Part shown: positions 35,720 to 50,158 of the stretch, in pieces
How positions within the stretch are numbered: the first letter of the stretch is position 1
Layout: every line of letters starts with the position of its first letter
Assembly: GCF_001729785.1 (NCBI RefSeq)
Contig: NZ_CP017183.1
Span: 806,001-870,000 of the forward strand
Direction of reading: 5' to 3'
DNA length: 64,000 nucleotides
Origin: Enterobacter hormaechei subsp. xiangfangensis
Lineage (GTDB): Bacteria; Pseudomonadota; Gammaproteobacteria; Enterobacterales; Enterobacteriaceae
The notes under the pieces: model-generated
Told to the model about the DNA's origin: nothing
What the model saw: the letters and a program-made list of their open reading frames with translations, nothing else
Databases searched by the model: none
Program-made: the position numbers and the translations under genes

Positions 35720-37234
35720 ATGGCACCAATCGATTTTCGCACCAAAATTAACTGGCACCGACGTTTCCGTTCGCCACAGGGCGATAAGAGCGAACATGAG
35801 ATCCTGCGCATTTTTGAAAGCGATCGCGGACGCATCATCAATTCGCCCGCCATCCGCCGGTTACAGCAAAAAACCCAGGTGTTCCCGCTGGAGCGTAACG
35901 CCGCGGTGCGTACGCGGTTAACGCACTCCATGGAAGTGCAGCAGGTGGGGCGCTACATTGCGAAAGAGATCCTCAGCCGCCTTAAAGAGCAACGTCTGCT
36001 GGAAACCTACGGACTGGATGAACTCACCGGCCCGTTCGAAAGCATCGTTGAGATGGCCTGCCTGATGCACGATATCGGCAATCCTCCCTTTGGTCATTTC
36101 GGCGAGGCCGCCATCAATGACTGGTTTAAACAGCGGCTTTTTCCCTCTGATGCCATAAGCCAGCCGCTCAGCGATGACCGCTGTGTGGTACGCGATTTAA
36201 GCCTGCGTGAAGGTGAAGATAGCCTGAACGATCTGCGCCGTAAGGTGCGCCAGGATCTGTGTCATTTCGAAGGTAACGCGCAGGGGATCCGTTTGGTGCA
36301 CTCCCTGATGCGCATGAATCTGAACTGGGCCCAGGTGGGCTGTATTCTTAAATACACGCGTCCCGCGTGGTGGACCGGAGAAACGCCCGCCACGCATAGC
36401 TACCTGATGAAAAAACCGGGCTATTACTTATCGGAAGAAGCATATATCGCGCGGTTGCGTAAAGAACTGTCTCTGACCCCCAATGGCCGTTTTCCATTGA
36501 CATGGATTATGGAAGCGGCTGATGACATTTCTTATTGCGTGGCCGATCTGGAAGACGCGGTGGAAAAAAGAATATTCAGCGTCGAGGAGCTGTATCAGCA
36601 TCTTCATGATGCCTGGGGAGAGCATGAAAAAGGTTCTCTGTTTGCGCAGGTCGTCGAGAATGCCTGGGATAAATCGCGTTCAAATTCGCTGAGCCGCAGT
36701 ACCGAAGATCAGTTCTTTATGTATTTGCGAGTAAACACGCTGAATAAACTGGTGCCGTATGCAGCCGCCCGTTTCATTGATAATTTGCCGATGATATTTA
36801 GCGGGGAATTTAATCACGCCCTGCTGGAAGATGAGAGCAGTTTTAGCCAGCTTCTTGAATTATATAAAAACGTGGCTGTCCGCCATGTTTTCAGCCACCC
36901 GGATGTCGAACAGCTGGAGCTGCAAGGATACCGGGTTATTAGCGGGTTGCTGGAAATTTATGGCCCGCTGCTCCAGCTGACGGTCGATGAGTTTAGCGAG
37001 CTGGTCGAAAATGAACGTGTTCGCCGCCTGCCGATTGAATCTCGTCTCTATCAGAAGCTTTCAACGCGCCACCGGCTGGCATACATTGAAGCCGTCAGTA
37101 AAATAGATCGTCATTCTTCCCAATGGCCAGTCATGGAATATTATTATCGCTGTCGTCTTATCCAGGACTATATCAGCGGGATGACAGATTTGTATGCCTG
37201 GGATGAATACCGCAAGCTTATGGCCGTTGAATAA
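35720..37234 (+). CDS. dgt: Deoxyguanosinetriphosphate triphosphohydrolase
   Basis: It hydrolyses dGTP to deoxyguanosine and tripolyphosphate, which tunes dNTP pools. The protein is 504 residues. The HD-domain metal ligands are visible as H in [11 protein letters not shown] and HD in [16 protein letters not shown], with a further aspartate in EAADDISY. The ribosome site is a strong GGGGGAG. It ends 132 nt before degP, with no clear terminator between them. Confidence 0.97.
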   Translation: MAPIDFRTKINWHRRFRSPQGDKSEHEILRIFESDRGRIINSPAIRRLQQKTQVFPLERNAAVRTRLTHSMEVQQVGRYIAKEILSRLKEQRLLETYGLDELTGPFESIVEMACLMHDIGNPPFGHFGEAAINDWFKQRLFPSDAISQPLSDDRCVVRDLSLREGEDSLNDLRRKVRQDLCHFEGNAQGIRLVHSLMRMNLNWAQVGCILKYTRPAWWTGETPATHSYLMKKPGYYLSEEAYIARLRKELSLTPNGRFPLTWIMEAADDISYCVADLEDAVEKRIFSVEELYQHLHDAWGEHEKGSLFAQVVENAWDKSRSNSLSRSTEDQFFMYLRVNTLNKLVPYAAARFIDNLPMIFSGEFNHALLEDESSFSQLLELYKNVAVRHVFSHPDVEQLELQGYRVISGLLEIYGPLLQLTVDEFSELVENERVRRLPIESRLYQKLSTRHRLAYIEAVSKIDRHSSQWPVMEYYYRCRLIQDYISGMTDLYAWDEYRKLMAVE

Positions 37235-37292
37235 GCCATGAGTTTTGTAAAGACGACCAATAAATTTTTACTTTTTCCATAAACTTAATCCC

Positions 37293-37320
37293 GGAACTAA
37301 GCGGTATAAAACGAATCTGA
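37293..37320 (+). promoter_or_regulatory. Sigma-E promoter of degP
   Basis: GGAACTA (37293-37299), a 16-nt spacer and TCTGA (37316-37320) match the sigma-E consensus closely, and E. coli degP is a classic sigma-E gene. A single GTAAA half-site at 37247-37251 might belong to a CpxR box, but the second half is not convincing. Confidence 0.85.
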
Positions 37321-37366
37321 GTTACACAGCAATTTTGCGTTATCTGGTAAATCGAGATTGAGAAAC

Positions 37367-38800
37367 ATGAAAAAAACCACATTAGCAATGAGTGCACTGG
37401 CTCTGAGTTTAGGTTTAGCGCTGTCCCCTCTGGCGACGGCGGCCGAGACAGCTTCCTCGGCAGCGACTGCGCAGCAGATGCCAAGCCTGGCCCCGATGCT
37501 CGAAAAAGTGATGCCATCGGTGGTGAGTATTAACGTTGAGGGCAGCACAACCGTCAATACGCCGCGTATGCCGCGTAATTTCCAGCAGTTCTTCGGCGAC
37601 AATTCGCCATTCTGCCAGGACGGTTCGCCATTCCAGAGCTCCCCGTTCTGTCAGGGCGGCGGTGCAGGGGATGACGGCATGGGCGGCGGCCAGCAGCAGA
37701 AATTCATGGCACTCGGCTCGGGCGTGATTATTGATGCAGCCAAAGGCTACGTGGTGACCAATAACCACGTGGTGGATAATGCTAACACCATTAAGGTGCA
37801 GATGAGCGATGGCCGTAAATTCGATGCCAAAGTGGTCGGTAAAGACCCGCGCTCCGATATCGCGCTGATTCAAATCCAGGATCCGAAGAACCTGACGGCG
37901 ATTAAGCTTGCCGACTCTGACGCGCTGCGCGTGGGTGACTACACCGTCGCCATCGGTAACCCGTTTGGTCTGGGCGAAACCGTGACCTCGGGTATCGTCT
38001 CGGCGCTGGGACGTAGCGGCCTGAATGCGGAAAACTATGAAAACTTCATCCAGACGGATGCGGCCATTAACCGTGGTAATTCCGGCGGTGCGCTGGTTAA
38101 CCTGAATGGTGAACTGATCGGTATCAACACCGCTATCCTGGCACCGGACGGTGGCAACATCGGTATCGGCTTTGCTATCCCGAGCAACATGGTGAAAAAC
38201 CTGACTGCGCAGATGGTGCAATATGGACAGGTGAAACGCGGTGAGCTGGGTATCATGGGTACCGAGCTGAACTCCGAGCTGGCGAAAGCGATGAAAGTAG
38301 ACGCTCAGCGCGGCGCATTCGTAAGCCAGGTCATGCCGAACTCCTCGGCGGCGAAAGCCGGCATTAAAGCGGGTGACGTGATCACCTCTCTGAACGGTAA
38401 ACCGATCAGCAGCTTTGCCGCCCTGCGTGCGGAAGTGGGTTCTATGCCAATCGGCAGTAAAGTGACCCTCGGCCTGCTGCGTGAAGGTAAGCCGGTTAAC
38501 GTGAGCCTGGAACTGCAACAGAGCAGTCAGAATCAGGTGGATTCCAGCACCATCTTCAGCGGTATTGAAGGTGCTGAGATGAGCAACAAAGGGGCAGATA
38601 AAGGCGTGGTGGTGAACAACGTGAAAGCGAACTCACCTGCTGCCCGTATCGGCCTGAAAAAAGGTGATGTGATCATGGGCGCTAACCAGCAGCCGGTGAA
38701 AAACATCGCTGAACTGCGCAAAATTCTCGACAGCAAGCCGTCCGTGCTGGCACTGAATATTCAGCGTGGTGATACTTCTATTTATCTCCTGATGCAGTAA
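37367..38800 (+). CDS. degP: Periplasmic serine endoprotease/chaperone DegP
   Basis: It degrades or shelters misfolded periplasmic and outer membrane proteins. The protein is 477 residues with a 26-28 residue signal peptide (ending ATA). The trypsin-like domain carries the triad His (TNNHVVD), Asp (RSDIALIQI) and Ser (NRGNSGGAL), and two PDZ domains follow. The two cysteines of the LA loop are present (SPFCQ twice), in a glycine-rich loop. I use the ATG at 37367 (MKKTTLAM); an upstream TTG adds three residues only. Confidence 0.98.
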   Translation: MKKTTLAMSALALSLGLALSPLATAAETASSAATAQQMPSLAPMLEKVMPSVVSINVEGSTTVNTPRMPRNFQQFFGDNSPFCQDGSPFQSSPFCQGGGAGDDGMGGGQQQKFMALGSGVIIDAAKGYVVTNNHVVDNANTIKVQMSDGRKFDAKVVGKDPRSDIALIQIQDPKNLTAIKLADSDALRVGDYTVAIGNPFGLGETVTSGIVSALGRSGLNAENYENFIQTDAAINRGNSGGALVNLNGELIGINTAILAPDGGNIGIGFAIPSNMVKNLTAQMVQYGQVKRGELGIMGTELNSELAKAMKVDAQRGAFVSQVMPNSSAAKAGIKAGDVITSLNGKPISSFAALRAEVGSMPIGSKVTLGLLREGKPVNVSLELQQSSQNQVDSSTIFSGIEGAEMSNKGADKGVVVNNVKANSPAARIGLKKGDVIMGANQQPVKNIAELRKILDSKPSVLALNIQRGDTSIYLLMQ

Positions 38801-38807
38801 TCATCTT

Positions 38808-38834
38808 AAGCCCCTGTTCGCAGGGGCTTTCTCG
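38808..38834 (+). terminator. Terminator after degP
   Basis: AAGCCCCTG (38808-38816), TTCG loop, CAGGGGCTT and a T-rich tail (TCTCGTTT), 7 nt past the stop. Confidence 0.85.
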
Positions 38835-38946
38835 TTTCTGTGACCTTTCCCACAACTCCATACATCTCTCTCTGCCTTTGGGCATCTGCACAATGCAGCC
38901 TTAGCTGAACTTCCCTATGCTTGAGCTCTGCTCACGGGAGGGTTTT

Positions 38947-40104
38947 ATGGCTGGCTGGCATCTTGATACCAAAATGGCGCAGGATATCGTGGCGCGAACC
39001 ATGCGCATCATTGATACCAATATCAACGTAATGGATGCCCGTGGGCGCATTATCGGCAGCGGCGATCGTGAGCGTATTGGGGAATTGCACGAAGGGGCGT
39101 TGCTGGTGCTCTCTCAGGGGCGCGTGGTCGACATCGATGACGCCGTGGCGAAACATCTGCACGGGGTTCGTCAGGGGATCAACCTGCCGCTGCGTCTGGA
39201 AGGAGAGATTGTTGGCGTTATCGGTCTGACCGGCGATCCTGAATCGCTGCGTAAATACGGTGAGCTGGTCTGCATGACGGCGGAGATGATGCTGGAGCAG
39301 TCGCGTCTGATGCACCTGCTCGCCCAGGACAGCCGCCTGCGCGAAGAGCTGGTGATGAATTTGATTCAGGCGGAGGAGCATACGCCTGCCCTGAGCGAGT
39401 GGGCGCAGCGTCTGGGTATCGACCTGAATCAGCCGCGCGTGGTTGCCGTTATTGAGGTGGATAGCGGCCAGCTTGGCGTGGACAGCGCCATGGTGGAACT
39501 ACAGCAGCTGCAAAACATGCTGGCGACGCCGGAGCGTAACAACCTTGTGGCAATCGTCTCTTTAACGGAAATGGTGGTGCTCAAGCCTGCGCTTAATCAG
39601 TTTGGCCGCTGGGACGCGGAAGATCATCGTCGCCGCGTTGAGCTGCTCATCGAGCGCATGAAGGAGAACGGACAGCTCCGTTTTCGCGTCGCGCTGGGAA
39701 ATTACTTTACCGGGCCGGGGAGTATCGCCCGTTCATGGCGAACGGCGCGCACCACCATGATGGTGGGTAAACAGCGCATGCCGGAGAGCCGCAGTTATTT
39801 CTATCAGGATCTGATGCTGCCGGTCCTGCTCGACAGCCTGCGCGGTGGCTGGCAGGCCAACGAGCTGGCGCGCCCGCTGGTGCGTCTGAAAGCGATGGAC
39901 AACAACGGGCTGCTGCGCCGCACGTTGCAGGCGTGGTTCCGGCATAACGTGCAGCCGCTGGCAACGTCAAAAGCGCTGTTTATTCACCGTAATACGCTGG
40001 AGTATCGGCTTAACCGGATCTCGGAACTGACGGGGCTGGATTTAGGGAATTTTGACGACCGGCTACTGCTGTATGTGGCGTTGCAGCTGGATGAGCAGAG
40101 ATAA
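38947..40104 (+). CDS. cdaR: Sugar diacid regulator CdaR
   Basis: It activates genes for glucarate, galactarate and glycerate use in E. coli. The protein is 385 residues. An N-terminal diacid-sensing domain (about 1-135) is followed by a PucR-like middle region and a C-terminal helix-turn-helix (LFIHRNTLEYRLNRI). I start at MAGWHLDTK, where GGGAGGG gives an excellent ribosome site. None of its E. coli target operons lies in this window. Confidence 0.96.
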   Translation: MAGWHLDTKMAQDIVARTMRIIDTNINVMDARGRIIGSGDRERIGELHEGALLVLSQGRVVDIDDAVAKHLHGVRQGINLPLRLEGEIVGVIGLTGDPESLRKYGELVCMTAEMMLEQSRLMHLLAQDSRLREELVMNLIQAEEHTPALSEWAQRLGIDLNQPRVVAVIEVDSGQLGVDSAMVELQQLQNMLATPERNNLVAIVSLTEMVVLKPALNQFGRWDAEDHRRRVELLIERMKENGQLRFRVALGNYFTGPGSIARSWRTARTTMMVGKQRMPESRSYFYQDLMLPVLLDSLRGGWQANELARPLVRLKAMDNNGLLRRTLQAWFRHNVQPLATSKALFIHRNTLEYRLNRISELTGLDLGNFDDRLLLYVALQLDEQR

Positions 40105-40116
40105 TGTTGTGTGTGG

Positions 40117-40168
40117 TTTTCACCCTCTCCCTGTGGGAGAGGGCCGGGGTGAGGGCATCAGACCGCAC
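40117..40168 (-). repeat. Interspersed hairpin repeat, copy 4
   Basis: This inverted copy is almost identical to copy 1 and lies between the convergent genes cdaR and yaeH, ending 9 nt before the yaeH stop. Confidence 0.8.
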
Positions 40169-40177
40169 CGGAATAAC

Positions 40178-40564
40178 TTATTTCCGCGTCAATTTCTCAA
40201 GATCCGCTTCAATCTCGCTGATCTTATTGGTGACTACGCTTTCCAGGTGACGCAGGTCGTCAAGGATCTTACGTTTCAGATCGACTTCGCTGCGATCGCG
40301 CTGGCAGATTTGATCGAGTTCGTCGATCACGTAGCGCAGGTTAGGGCTGATTTCCTGTACTTCTTTATATCCCTGACCGATACCGTCAGCGACAACGGTC
40401 TTACGCTGGCGAGGGTATTTAAACTTCACGCTTTTGGCGAAGAACTCTCCTTTGTCCTTGTGAAAATAGATTTTCAAAATATCGTTATTGGCTTCCTGGC
40501 GAAGACTATAACGATCAATTTCATCAGGATTGGTAATGCCCAGACTTTTCAGATTATCGTACAT
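40178..40564 (-). CDS. yaeH: UPF0325 family protein YaeH
   Basis: This is a 128-residue soluble protein conserved in Enterobacteriaceae, with no established function. It is highly charged: a basic middle ([15 protein letters not shown]) is followed by a C-terminal region of heptad-like pattern (about 85-128) that looks like a coiled coil. The ribosome site is AAGGGT. It stands alone between the cdaR and dapD transcripts. Confidence 0.93.
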   Translation of the reverse strand: MYDNLKSLGITNPDEIDRYSLRQEANNDILKIYFHKDKGEFFAKSVKFKYPRQRKTVVADGIGQGYKEVQEISPNLRYVIDELDQICQRDRSEVDLKRKILDDLRHLESVVTNKISEIEADLEKLTRK

Positions 40565-40636
40565 AGCGGTACCCTTGATCTCAACATAACCTATGAATAA
40601 TTAACGAAAAAATCTATTTTCGCCACCTTCGGATAT

Positions 40637-40666
40637 AAAAAAAGCGGGGTTGCCCCCGCTTTTTGT
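40637..40666 (-). terminator. Bidirectional terminator between dapD and yaeH
   Basis: AAAAAGCGGGG with CCCCGCTTTTT, TTGC loop, flanked by A and T runs, lies 10 nt after the dapD stop. It stops the dapD transcript before the yaeH promoter region. Confidence 0.9.
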
Positions 40667-40675
40667 TATACCCGA

Positions 40676-41500
40676 TTAATCGATGGTGCGCAGCAGTTCA
40701 TTGATGCCTACTTTACCGCGCGTTTTCGCGTCCACTTTTTTCACGATGACCGCGCAATACAGGCTGTATTTGCCATCTTTAGACGGCAGGTTGCCGGAAA
40801 CCACAACGGAACCGGCTGGAACGCGGCCGTAGTGAATTTCACCGGTTTCGCGATCGTAAATACGGGTGCTCTGGCCAATGTACACGCCCATGGAGATCAC
40901 AGAACCTTCTTCGACGATCACGCCTTCAACCACTTCGGAACGTGCGCCGATGAAGCAGTTGTCTTCGATGATGGTTGGGTTAGCCTGAAGTGGCTCAAGA
41001 ACGCCACCGATGCCCACGCCGCCGGACAGGTGAACGTTTTTACCGATCTGCGCGCAGGAGCCGACGGTAGCCCAGGTGTCCACCATGGTGCCTTCGTCAA
41101 CGTAGGCGCCGATGTTCACGTAGGATGGCATCAGCACGGTGTTGCGTGCGATGAATGCCCCCTGACGAACGGCTGCCGGTGGTACTACGCGGAAGCCCTC
41201 TTTCTGAAAGCGCGCTTCGTCGTAATCCGCAAATTTCATTGGCACTTTATCGAAGTAGCGGCTTTCTGCTCCGTCGATAACCTGGTTATCGTTGATGCGG
41301 AAAGAGAGCAGCACAGCTTTCTTCAGCCATTGATGAGTAACCCACTGACCGTCGATTTTTTCTGCCACGCGCAGCGCGCCGGAATCCAGCAGGGAAATAA
41401 CCTGGTTTACCGCTTCACGGGTCACGGTATCCACATTTGCCGGAGTGATGTCGGCGCGACGCTCAAAAGCGGACTCAATAACGTTCTGTAACTGCTGCAT
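40676..41500 (-). CDS. dapD: Tetrahydrodipicolinate N-succinyltransferase
   Basis: It adds a succinyl group from succinyl-CoA to tetrahydrodipicolinate, on the path to diaminopimelate and lysine. The protein is 274 residues, the E. coli length. An N-terminal helical domain leads into a left-handed beta-helix of hexapeptide repeats (about 105-230) that forms a trimer. It begins 32 nt after glnD ends and may be partly co-transcribed with it. Confidence 0.97.
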   Translation of the reverse strand: MQQLQNVIESAFERRADITPANVDTVTREAVNQVISLLDSGALRVAEKIDGQWVTHQWLKKAVLLSFRINDNQVIDGAESRYFDKVPMKFADYDEARFQKEGFRVVPPAAVRQGAFIARNTVLMPSYVNIGAYVDEGTMVDTWATVGSCAQIGKNVHLSGGVGIGGVLEPLQANPTIIEDNCFIGARSEVVEGVIVEEGSVISMGVYIGQSTRIYDRETGEIHYGRVPAGSVVVSGNLPSKDGKYSLYCAVIVKKVDAKTRGKVGINELLRTID

Positions 41501-41532
41501 TGTTTACTCTTTCCATTTCACTAAAAAACACG

Positions 41533-45065
<3,533 letters not shown>

Positions 45066-45186
45066 GTAATCTGTCCATCGGTGTCGATTTTTTCGACAAT
45101 ACTAGTGTAAGTGTTGTCAATGGTATCAGTCAGGCGCACCCCGTGCCAAATTGAGAATCATTAACAGCACACTCCGCCAACAATTA

Positions 45187-45216
45187 TTGGTTTCTGGCCG
45201 TGTTTTGTGATATAAA
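45187..45216 (+). promoter_or_regulatory. rpsB promoter, extended -10 with GC-rich discriminator
   Basis: A -35-like TTGGTT (45187-45192), 18-nt spacer and TATAAA (45211-45216) preceded by TG form an extended -10 promoter. The next bases (GCGCGCC) are a GC-rich discriminator, the hallmark of promoters inhibited by ppGpp and DksA. The dksA gene is in the same window. Confidence 0.65.
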
Positions 45217-45222
45217 GCGCGC

Positions 45223-46112
<890 letters not shown>

Positions 46113-46148
46113 TAAGGTTTTACCCCTTATTAGTACCGTGTATGAATA

Positions 46149-46173
46149 GGGGCCCATTATCGGCCCCTTTTTT
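46149..46173 (+). terminator. Attenuating terminator between rpsB and tsf
   Basis: GGGGCC (46149-46154), a 7-nt loop, GGCCCC (46162-46167) and a run of six T, in the 117-nt gap. Since tsf depends on the rpsB promoter in E. coli, it probably works partially, setting the S2 to EF-Ts ratio. Confidence 0.8.
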
Positions 46174-46229
46174 CAATTTATACTGTTTGGCTCCCGGCCG
46201 GGCAGTTCACATCTCCCGAGGATTTAAGA

Positions 46230-47081
46230 ATGGCTGAAATTACCGCATCCCTGGTAAAAGAGCTGCGCGAGCGTACTGGCGCAGGCATGATGGATTGCAA
46301 AAAAGCGCTGACCGAAGCGAACGGCGACATCGAGCTGGCAATCGAAAACATGCGTAAATCCGGTGCGATCAAAGCAGCTAAGAAAGCAGGCAACGTTGCT
46401 GCTGACGGCGTGATCATCACCAAAATCGACGGCAACTACGGCATCATTCTGGAAGTTAACTGCCAGACTGACTTCGTTGCTAAAGATGCTGGTTTCCAGG
46501 CATTTGCTAACAAAGTTCTGGACGCAGCGGTTGCAGGCAAAATCACTGACGTTGAAGTTCTGAAAGCACAGTTCGAAGAAGAGCGTGTTGCGCTGGTTGC
46601 TAAAATCGGTGAGAACATCAACATCCGTCGCGTTGCTTCCCTGGAAGGTGACGTTCTGGGCTCTTACCAGCACGGCGCGCGTATCGGTGTTCTGGTTGCG
46701 GCTAAAGGCGCTGACGAAGAGCTGGTTAAACAGCTGGCAATGCACATCGCTGCAAGCAAACCAGAATTCGTTAAGCCAGAAGACGTGTCTGCTGAAGTGG
46801 TAGAGAAAGAGTACCAGGTTCAGTTGGACATCGCGATGCAGTCTGGTAAGCCAAAAGAAATCGCAGAGAAAATGGTTGAAGGCCGCATGAAGAAATTCAC
46901 CGGCGAAGTTTCTCTGACTGGCCAGCCTTTCGTAATGGATCCAAGCAAGTCTGTTGCTCAGCTGCTGAAAGAGCACAACGCTGATGTAACTGGCTTCATC
47001 CGCTTCGAAGTGGGCGAAGGCATCGAGAAAGTTGAGACTGACTTCGCAGCAGAAGTTGCTGCAATGTCCAAGCAGTCTTAA
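46230..47081 (+). CDS. tsf: Elongation factor Ts
   Basis: This is the nucleotide exchange factor for EF-Tu, 283 residues, the E. coli length. The N-terminal UBA-like domain carries [13 protein letters not shown], and the core TDFVAK motif (QTDFVAKD) contacts EF-Tu. The ribosome site is GAGGAT. It ends with a strong terminator. Confidence 0.99.
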   Translation: MAEITASLVKELRERTGAGMMDCKKALTEANGDIELAIENMRKSGAIKAAKKAGNVAADGVIITKIDGNYGIILEVNCQTDFVAKDAGFQAFANKVLDAAVAGKITDVEVLKAQFEEERVALVAKIGENINIRRVASLEGDVLGSYQHGARIGVLVAAKGADEELVKQLAMHIAASKPEFVKPEDVSAEVVEKEYQVQLDIAMQSGKPKEIAEKMVEGRMKKFTGEVSLTGQPFVMDPSKSVAQLLKEHNADVTGFIRFEVGEGIEKVETDFAAEVAAMSKQS

Positions 47082-47092
47082 TGATTGAAAAG

Positions 47093-47117
47093 GAGCCGCC
47101 TGAGGGCGGCTTCTTTT
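47093..47117 (+). terminator. Terminator after tsf
   Basis: GAGCCGCC, TGAG loop, GGCGGCTTC and TTTTT, 11 nt after the stop. It closes the rpsB-tsf operon. Confidence 0.88.
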
Positions 47118-47230
47118 TGTCACCCGTCTCACGAAATCAGACAGGCTCCAGTATCGCTGTGCTGATTTGCGACATATCATGTCGCCAGAATTAACCCCAT
47201 CTTAATCGTTGACAGTCTCAGGAAAGAAAC

Positions 47231-47956
47231 ATGGCTACCAATGCAAAACCCGTGTACAAACGCATTCTGCTTAAGCTGAGTGGCGAAGCGCTGCAAGGAT
47301 CGGAAGGCTTCGGTATTGACGCAAGCATCCTTGATCGCATGGCACAGGAAATCAAAGAACTGGTCGAACTGGGTATTCAGGTTGGCGTGGTCATTGGCGG
47401 TGGCAACCTTTTCCGTGGTGCTGGTCTGGCGAAAGCGGGGATGAACCGCGTAGTGGGCGACCACATGGGTATGCTGGCAACCGTGATGAATGGCCTGGCG
47501 ATGCGTGATGCGCTTCATCGCGCCTATGTGAACGCTCGCCTGATGTCCGCTATTCCTTTGAATGGCGTATGCGATAACTACAGCTGGGCAGAGGCCATCA
47601 GCCTGCTGCGCAACAACCGCGTGGTGATCCTCTCCGCCGGTACGGGTAACCCGTTCTTTACCACCGATTCCGCAGCCTGCCTGCGCGGTATCGAAATCGA
47701 AGCCGATGTGGTGCTGAAAGCGACCAAAGTAGATGGCGTGTTTACTGCCGACCCGGCAAAAGATCCTTCAGCGACCATGTACGATCAGCTGAGCTACAGC
47801 GAAGTGCTGGAAAAAGAGCTAAAAGTGATGGATCTTGCCGCCTTTACGCTGGCTCGTGACCACAAACTGCCGATCCGTGTCTTCAATATGAACAAGCCTG
47901 GCGCGCTGCGTCGCGTTGTTATGGGCGAAAAAGAAGGCACTTTGATCACGGAATAA
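47231..47956 (+). CDS. pyrH: UMP kinase
   Basis: It phosphorylates UMP to UDP; the bacterial enzyme is a hexamer of the amino acid kinase family. The protein is 241 residues, as in E. coli. Visible motifs are [13 protein letters not shown] at the N-terminus, the glycine-rich [11 protein letters not shown], and the phosphate-binding [19 protein letters not shown] precedes the ATG. It has a 149-nt gap from tsf and its own promoter is expected there. Confidence 0.98.
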   Translation: MATNAKPVYKRILLKLSGEALQGSEGFGIDASILDRMAQEIKELVELGIQVGVVIGGGNLFRGAGLAKAGMNRVVGDHMGMLATVMNGLAMRDALHRAYVNARLMSAIPLNGVCDNYSWAEAISLLRNNRVVILSAGTGNPFFTTDSAACLRGIEIEADVVLKATKVDGVFTADPAKDPSATMYDQLSYSEVLEKELKVMDLAAFTLARDHKLPIRVFNMNKPGALRRVVMGEKEGTLITE

Positions 47957-47977
47957 TTTCCGTCGGCGATAAATACA

Positions 47978-48014
47978 GGTAAGATTCCGCTTTATTTCGA
48001 CGTGGTATCTTACC
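47978..48014 (+). repeat. Inverted repeat in the pyrH-frr gap
   Basis: GGTAAGAT (47978-47985) and ATCTTACC (48007-48014) are perfectly complementary across a 21-nt loop. No T run follows, so a terminator role for pyrH is uncertain. Confidence 0.35.
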
Positions 48015-48031
48015 CGGGCGCGCCTTTGGCG

Positions 48032-48058
48032 TTGTCATGAATTAAACGCGACTATACT
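48032..48058 (+). promoter_or_regulatory. Candidate frr promoter
   Basis: TTGTCA (48032-48037) and TATACT (48053-48058) are good hexamers but the spacer is only 15 nt, shorter than usual. It would start transcription about 60 nt before frr. Confidence 0.4.
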
Positions 48059-48123
48059 TAGCACACCTGTAGCGCTGTGCTGGCGGATAGTCTGCCTGAG
48101 ACAAGTTTTCAAGGATCCGTAAC

Positions 48124-48681
48124 GTGATTAACGACATCAGAAAAGATGCTGAAGTACGCATGGACAAATGCGTAGAAGCGTTCAAAAACCAAATCAGCAA
48201 AATCCGTACTGGCCGAGCTTCCCCAAGCCTGCTGGATGGCATCATCGTAGAATACTACGGTACGCCTACGCCACTGCGTCAGCTGGCGAGCGTGACGGTA
48301 GAAGATACCCGTACCCTGAAAATCAACGTGTTCGATCGCTCAATGAGCCCGGCCGTTGAAAAAGCGATCATGGCATCTGACCTGGGTCTGAACCCAAGCT
48401 CAGCGGGCGCGGATATTCGCGTACCACTGCCTCCGCTGACGGAAGAGCGTCGTAAAGACCTGATCAAAGTGGTTCGCGGTGAAGCTGAGCAGGGTCGCGT
48501 TTCCGTACGTAACGTGCGTCGCGATGCGAACGATAAAGTGAAAGCCCTGCTGAAAGAAAAAGAGATCAGCGAAGATGACGATCGTCGTTCACAGGACGAC
48601 ATTCAGAAAATGACCGACGCGGCCATCAAGAAAATTGATGCGGCGCTGGCAGAAAAAGAAGCGGAACTGATGCAGTTCTGA
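48124..48681 (+). CDS. frr: Ribosome recycling factor
   Basis: With EF-G it splits the ribosome after termination. The protein is 185 residues, as in E. coli. It has the L shape of the family: a three-helix bundle (about 1-30 and 105-185) and a small beta domain between. The start codon is GTG with AAGGAT about 8 nt ahead; E. coli frr also uses GTG. Confidence 0.98.
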   Translation: MINDIRKDAEVRMDKCVEAFKNQISKIRTGRASPSLLDGIIVEYYGTPTPLRQLASVTVEDTRTLKINVFDRSMSPAVEKAIMASDLGLNPSSAGADIRVPLPPLTEERRKDLIKVVRGEAEQGRVSVRNVRRDANDKVKALLKEKEISEDDDRRSQDDIQKMTDAAIKKIDAALAEKEAELMQF

Positions 48682-48773
48682 TTTTCGCTGTACACTGATA
48701 AACGCCGTTCAGAAGGACATTGAGTCTTGCTGGCGGCGTTTTGCTTTTATCTGATCTAACTTTTGGGCATCTC

Positions 48774-49973
48774 ATGAAGCATCTCACTCTCCTCGGCTCG
48801 ACCGGCTCTATCGGTTGCAGCACTCTCGACGTTGTACGTCATAATCCTGACAGCTACACCGTAGCCGCGCTTGTGGCCGGAAAAAACGTGCAGCGAATGG
48901 TCGAACAGTGCCTGGAGTTTACCCCCCGTTTTGCGGTGATGGATGATGAAGAGAGCGCCCGCCAGGTAAAAGCGCTGTTGCAGGAGAAGGGCTGCCGTAC
49001 CGAGGTGCTCAGCGGGCAACAGGCGGCGTGCGATATGGCCGCGCTTGATGAAGTTGATCAGGTTATGGCGGCAATCGTCGGGGCGGCGGGTCTTCTGCCG
49101 ACGCTTGCCGCGATCGATGCGGGAAAAGATGTCCTGCTTGCGAACAAAGAGTCGCTGGTCACCTGCGGACGCCTCTTTATGGACGCGGTAAAACAGCGTG
49201 GGGCACGTCTTTTGCCGGTCGATAGCGAGCACAACGCCATTTTTCAGAGTTTACCCCAACCTTTTCAACAAAACCTGGGGTACGCTGACCTGGAGCAGAA
49301 TGGCGTTGTGTCGATTCTGCTTACCGGGTCTGGTGGCCCGTTCCGTGAAACGCCACTGTCTGAATTGAGCGCAATGACGCCGGATCAGGCATGTCGTCAT
49401 CCGAACTGGTCAATGGGGCGTAAGATCTCCGTCGATTCGGCCACCATGATGAACAAAGGTCTGGAATACATTGAAGCTCGCTGGCTGTTCAATGCGTCGG
49501 CGAAACAGATGGAAGTGCTGATCCACCCGCAGTCGGTGATTCACTCGATGGTGCGCTATCAGGACGGCAGCGTGCTGGCCCAGCTGGGCGAACCGGATAT
49601 GCGTACGCCAATTGCTCATACAATGGCGTGGCCAAACCGCGTAAAATCGGGCGTTAAGCCTCTCGATTTTTGCAAGCTGAGTTCACTGACGTTTAGCGAG
49701 CCTGATTACGACCGTTATCCCTGTCTGAAACTGGCGATGACGGCCTTCGATCAGGGGCAGGCGGCGACAACGGCGCTTAATGCAGCCAATGAAGTGACCG
49801 TTGAAGCATTCCTGAACCAGCAGATCCGCTTTACTGATATCGCCGCGTTGAATTTATCCGTGCTGGAGATGATGGATTTGCGTGAGCCGCAGAGCGTGGA
49901 AGAGGTGCTGGCCGTGGATGAACAGGCACGCATTGTTGCGCGTAAACAGGTGACACGTCTCGCAAGCTGGTGA
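48774..49973 (+). CDS. dxr: 1-deoxy-D-xylulose 5-phosphate reductoisomerase
   Basis: This is the second step of the MEP isoprenoid pathway: it rearranges and reduces DXP to MEP using NADPH. The protein is 399 residues. NADPH-binding GSTGSIG is at the N-terminus, the metal ligands are in [11 protein letters not shown] and [10 protein letters not shown], and the flexible loop carries the [10 protein letters not shown] sequence. I start at MKHLTLLGS, as in E. coli; the ribosome site is weak. uppS, which uses the pathway's products, follows. Confidence 0.97.
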   Translation: MKHLTLLGSTGSIGCSTLDVVRHNPDSYTVAALVAGKNVQRMVEQCLEFTPRFAVMDDEESARQVKALLQEKGCRTEVLSGQQAACDMAALDEVDQVMAAIVGAAGLLPTLAAIDAGKDVLLANKESLVTCGRLFMDAVKQRGARLLPVDSEHNAIFQSLPQPFQQNLGYADLEQNGVVSILLTGSGGPFRETPLSELSAMTPDQACRHPNWSMGRKISVDSATMMNKGLEYIEARWLFNASAKQMEVLIHPQSVIHSMVRYQDGSVLAQLGEPDMRTPIAHTMAWPNRVKSGVKPLDFCKLSSLTFSEPDYDRYPCLKLAMTAFDQGQAATTALNAANEVTVEAFLNQQIRFTDIAALNLSVLEMMDLREPQSVEEVLAVDEQARIVARKQVTRLASW

Positions 49974-50000
49974 TAAAGCAAGCACTAGTCGTCGTGCTAT

Positions 50001-50029
50001 TTGTTAGCGTTGGGCTTCAGTGATATAGT
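50001..50029 (+). promoter_or_regulatory. Strong-looking promoter between dxr and uppS
   Basis: TTGTTA (50001-50006), a 17-nt spacer and TATAGT (50024-50029), close to consensus. Transcription would start near 50036, only about 37 nt before a terminator, so it would make a transcript of roughly 60 nt unless it reads through into uppS. Confidence 0.6.
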
Positions 50030-50072
50030 CTGCGCCACCTGATCGCAGGTATTTGGCTTTAAGTGGTCAGGT

Positions 50073-50098
50073 AAGCCGTGGTTTGACACGGCTTTTTT
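50073..50098 (+). terminator. Terminator or attenuator upstream of uppS
   Basis: AAGCCGTG (50073-50080), GTTTGA loop, CACGGCTT (50087-50094) and a T run. It ends dxr transcripts and lies between the promoter at 50001-50029 and uppS. GGCTT at 50055-50059 could pair with its left arm as an antiterminator. Confidence 0.85.
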
Positions 50099-50158
50099 AT
50101 GTATAGGCTTCAGTATTCCTGTGTACCGTTAAATCCTTTCAGGGACTAAAAACGCGTT

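Noticed and set aside
37241..37275. CpxR box upstream of degP
   Set aside because: Only one GTAAA half-site (37247-37251) is clear; the second half at 5-nt spacing is missing.
37415..38518. Minus-strand open frame (367 codons) over degP
   Set aside because: Antisense shadow with no start signal or domain.
25..40168. Four-copy repeat considered as CRISPR repeats
   Set aside because: The copies are 9-21 kb apart, in both orientations, with genes between them and no cas genes.
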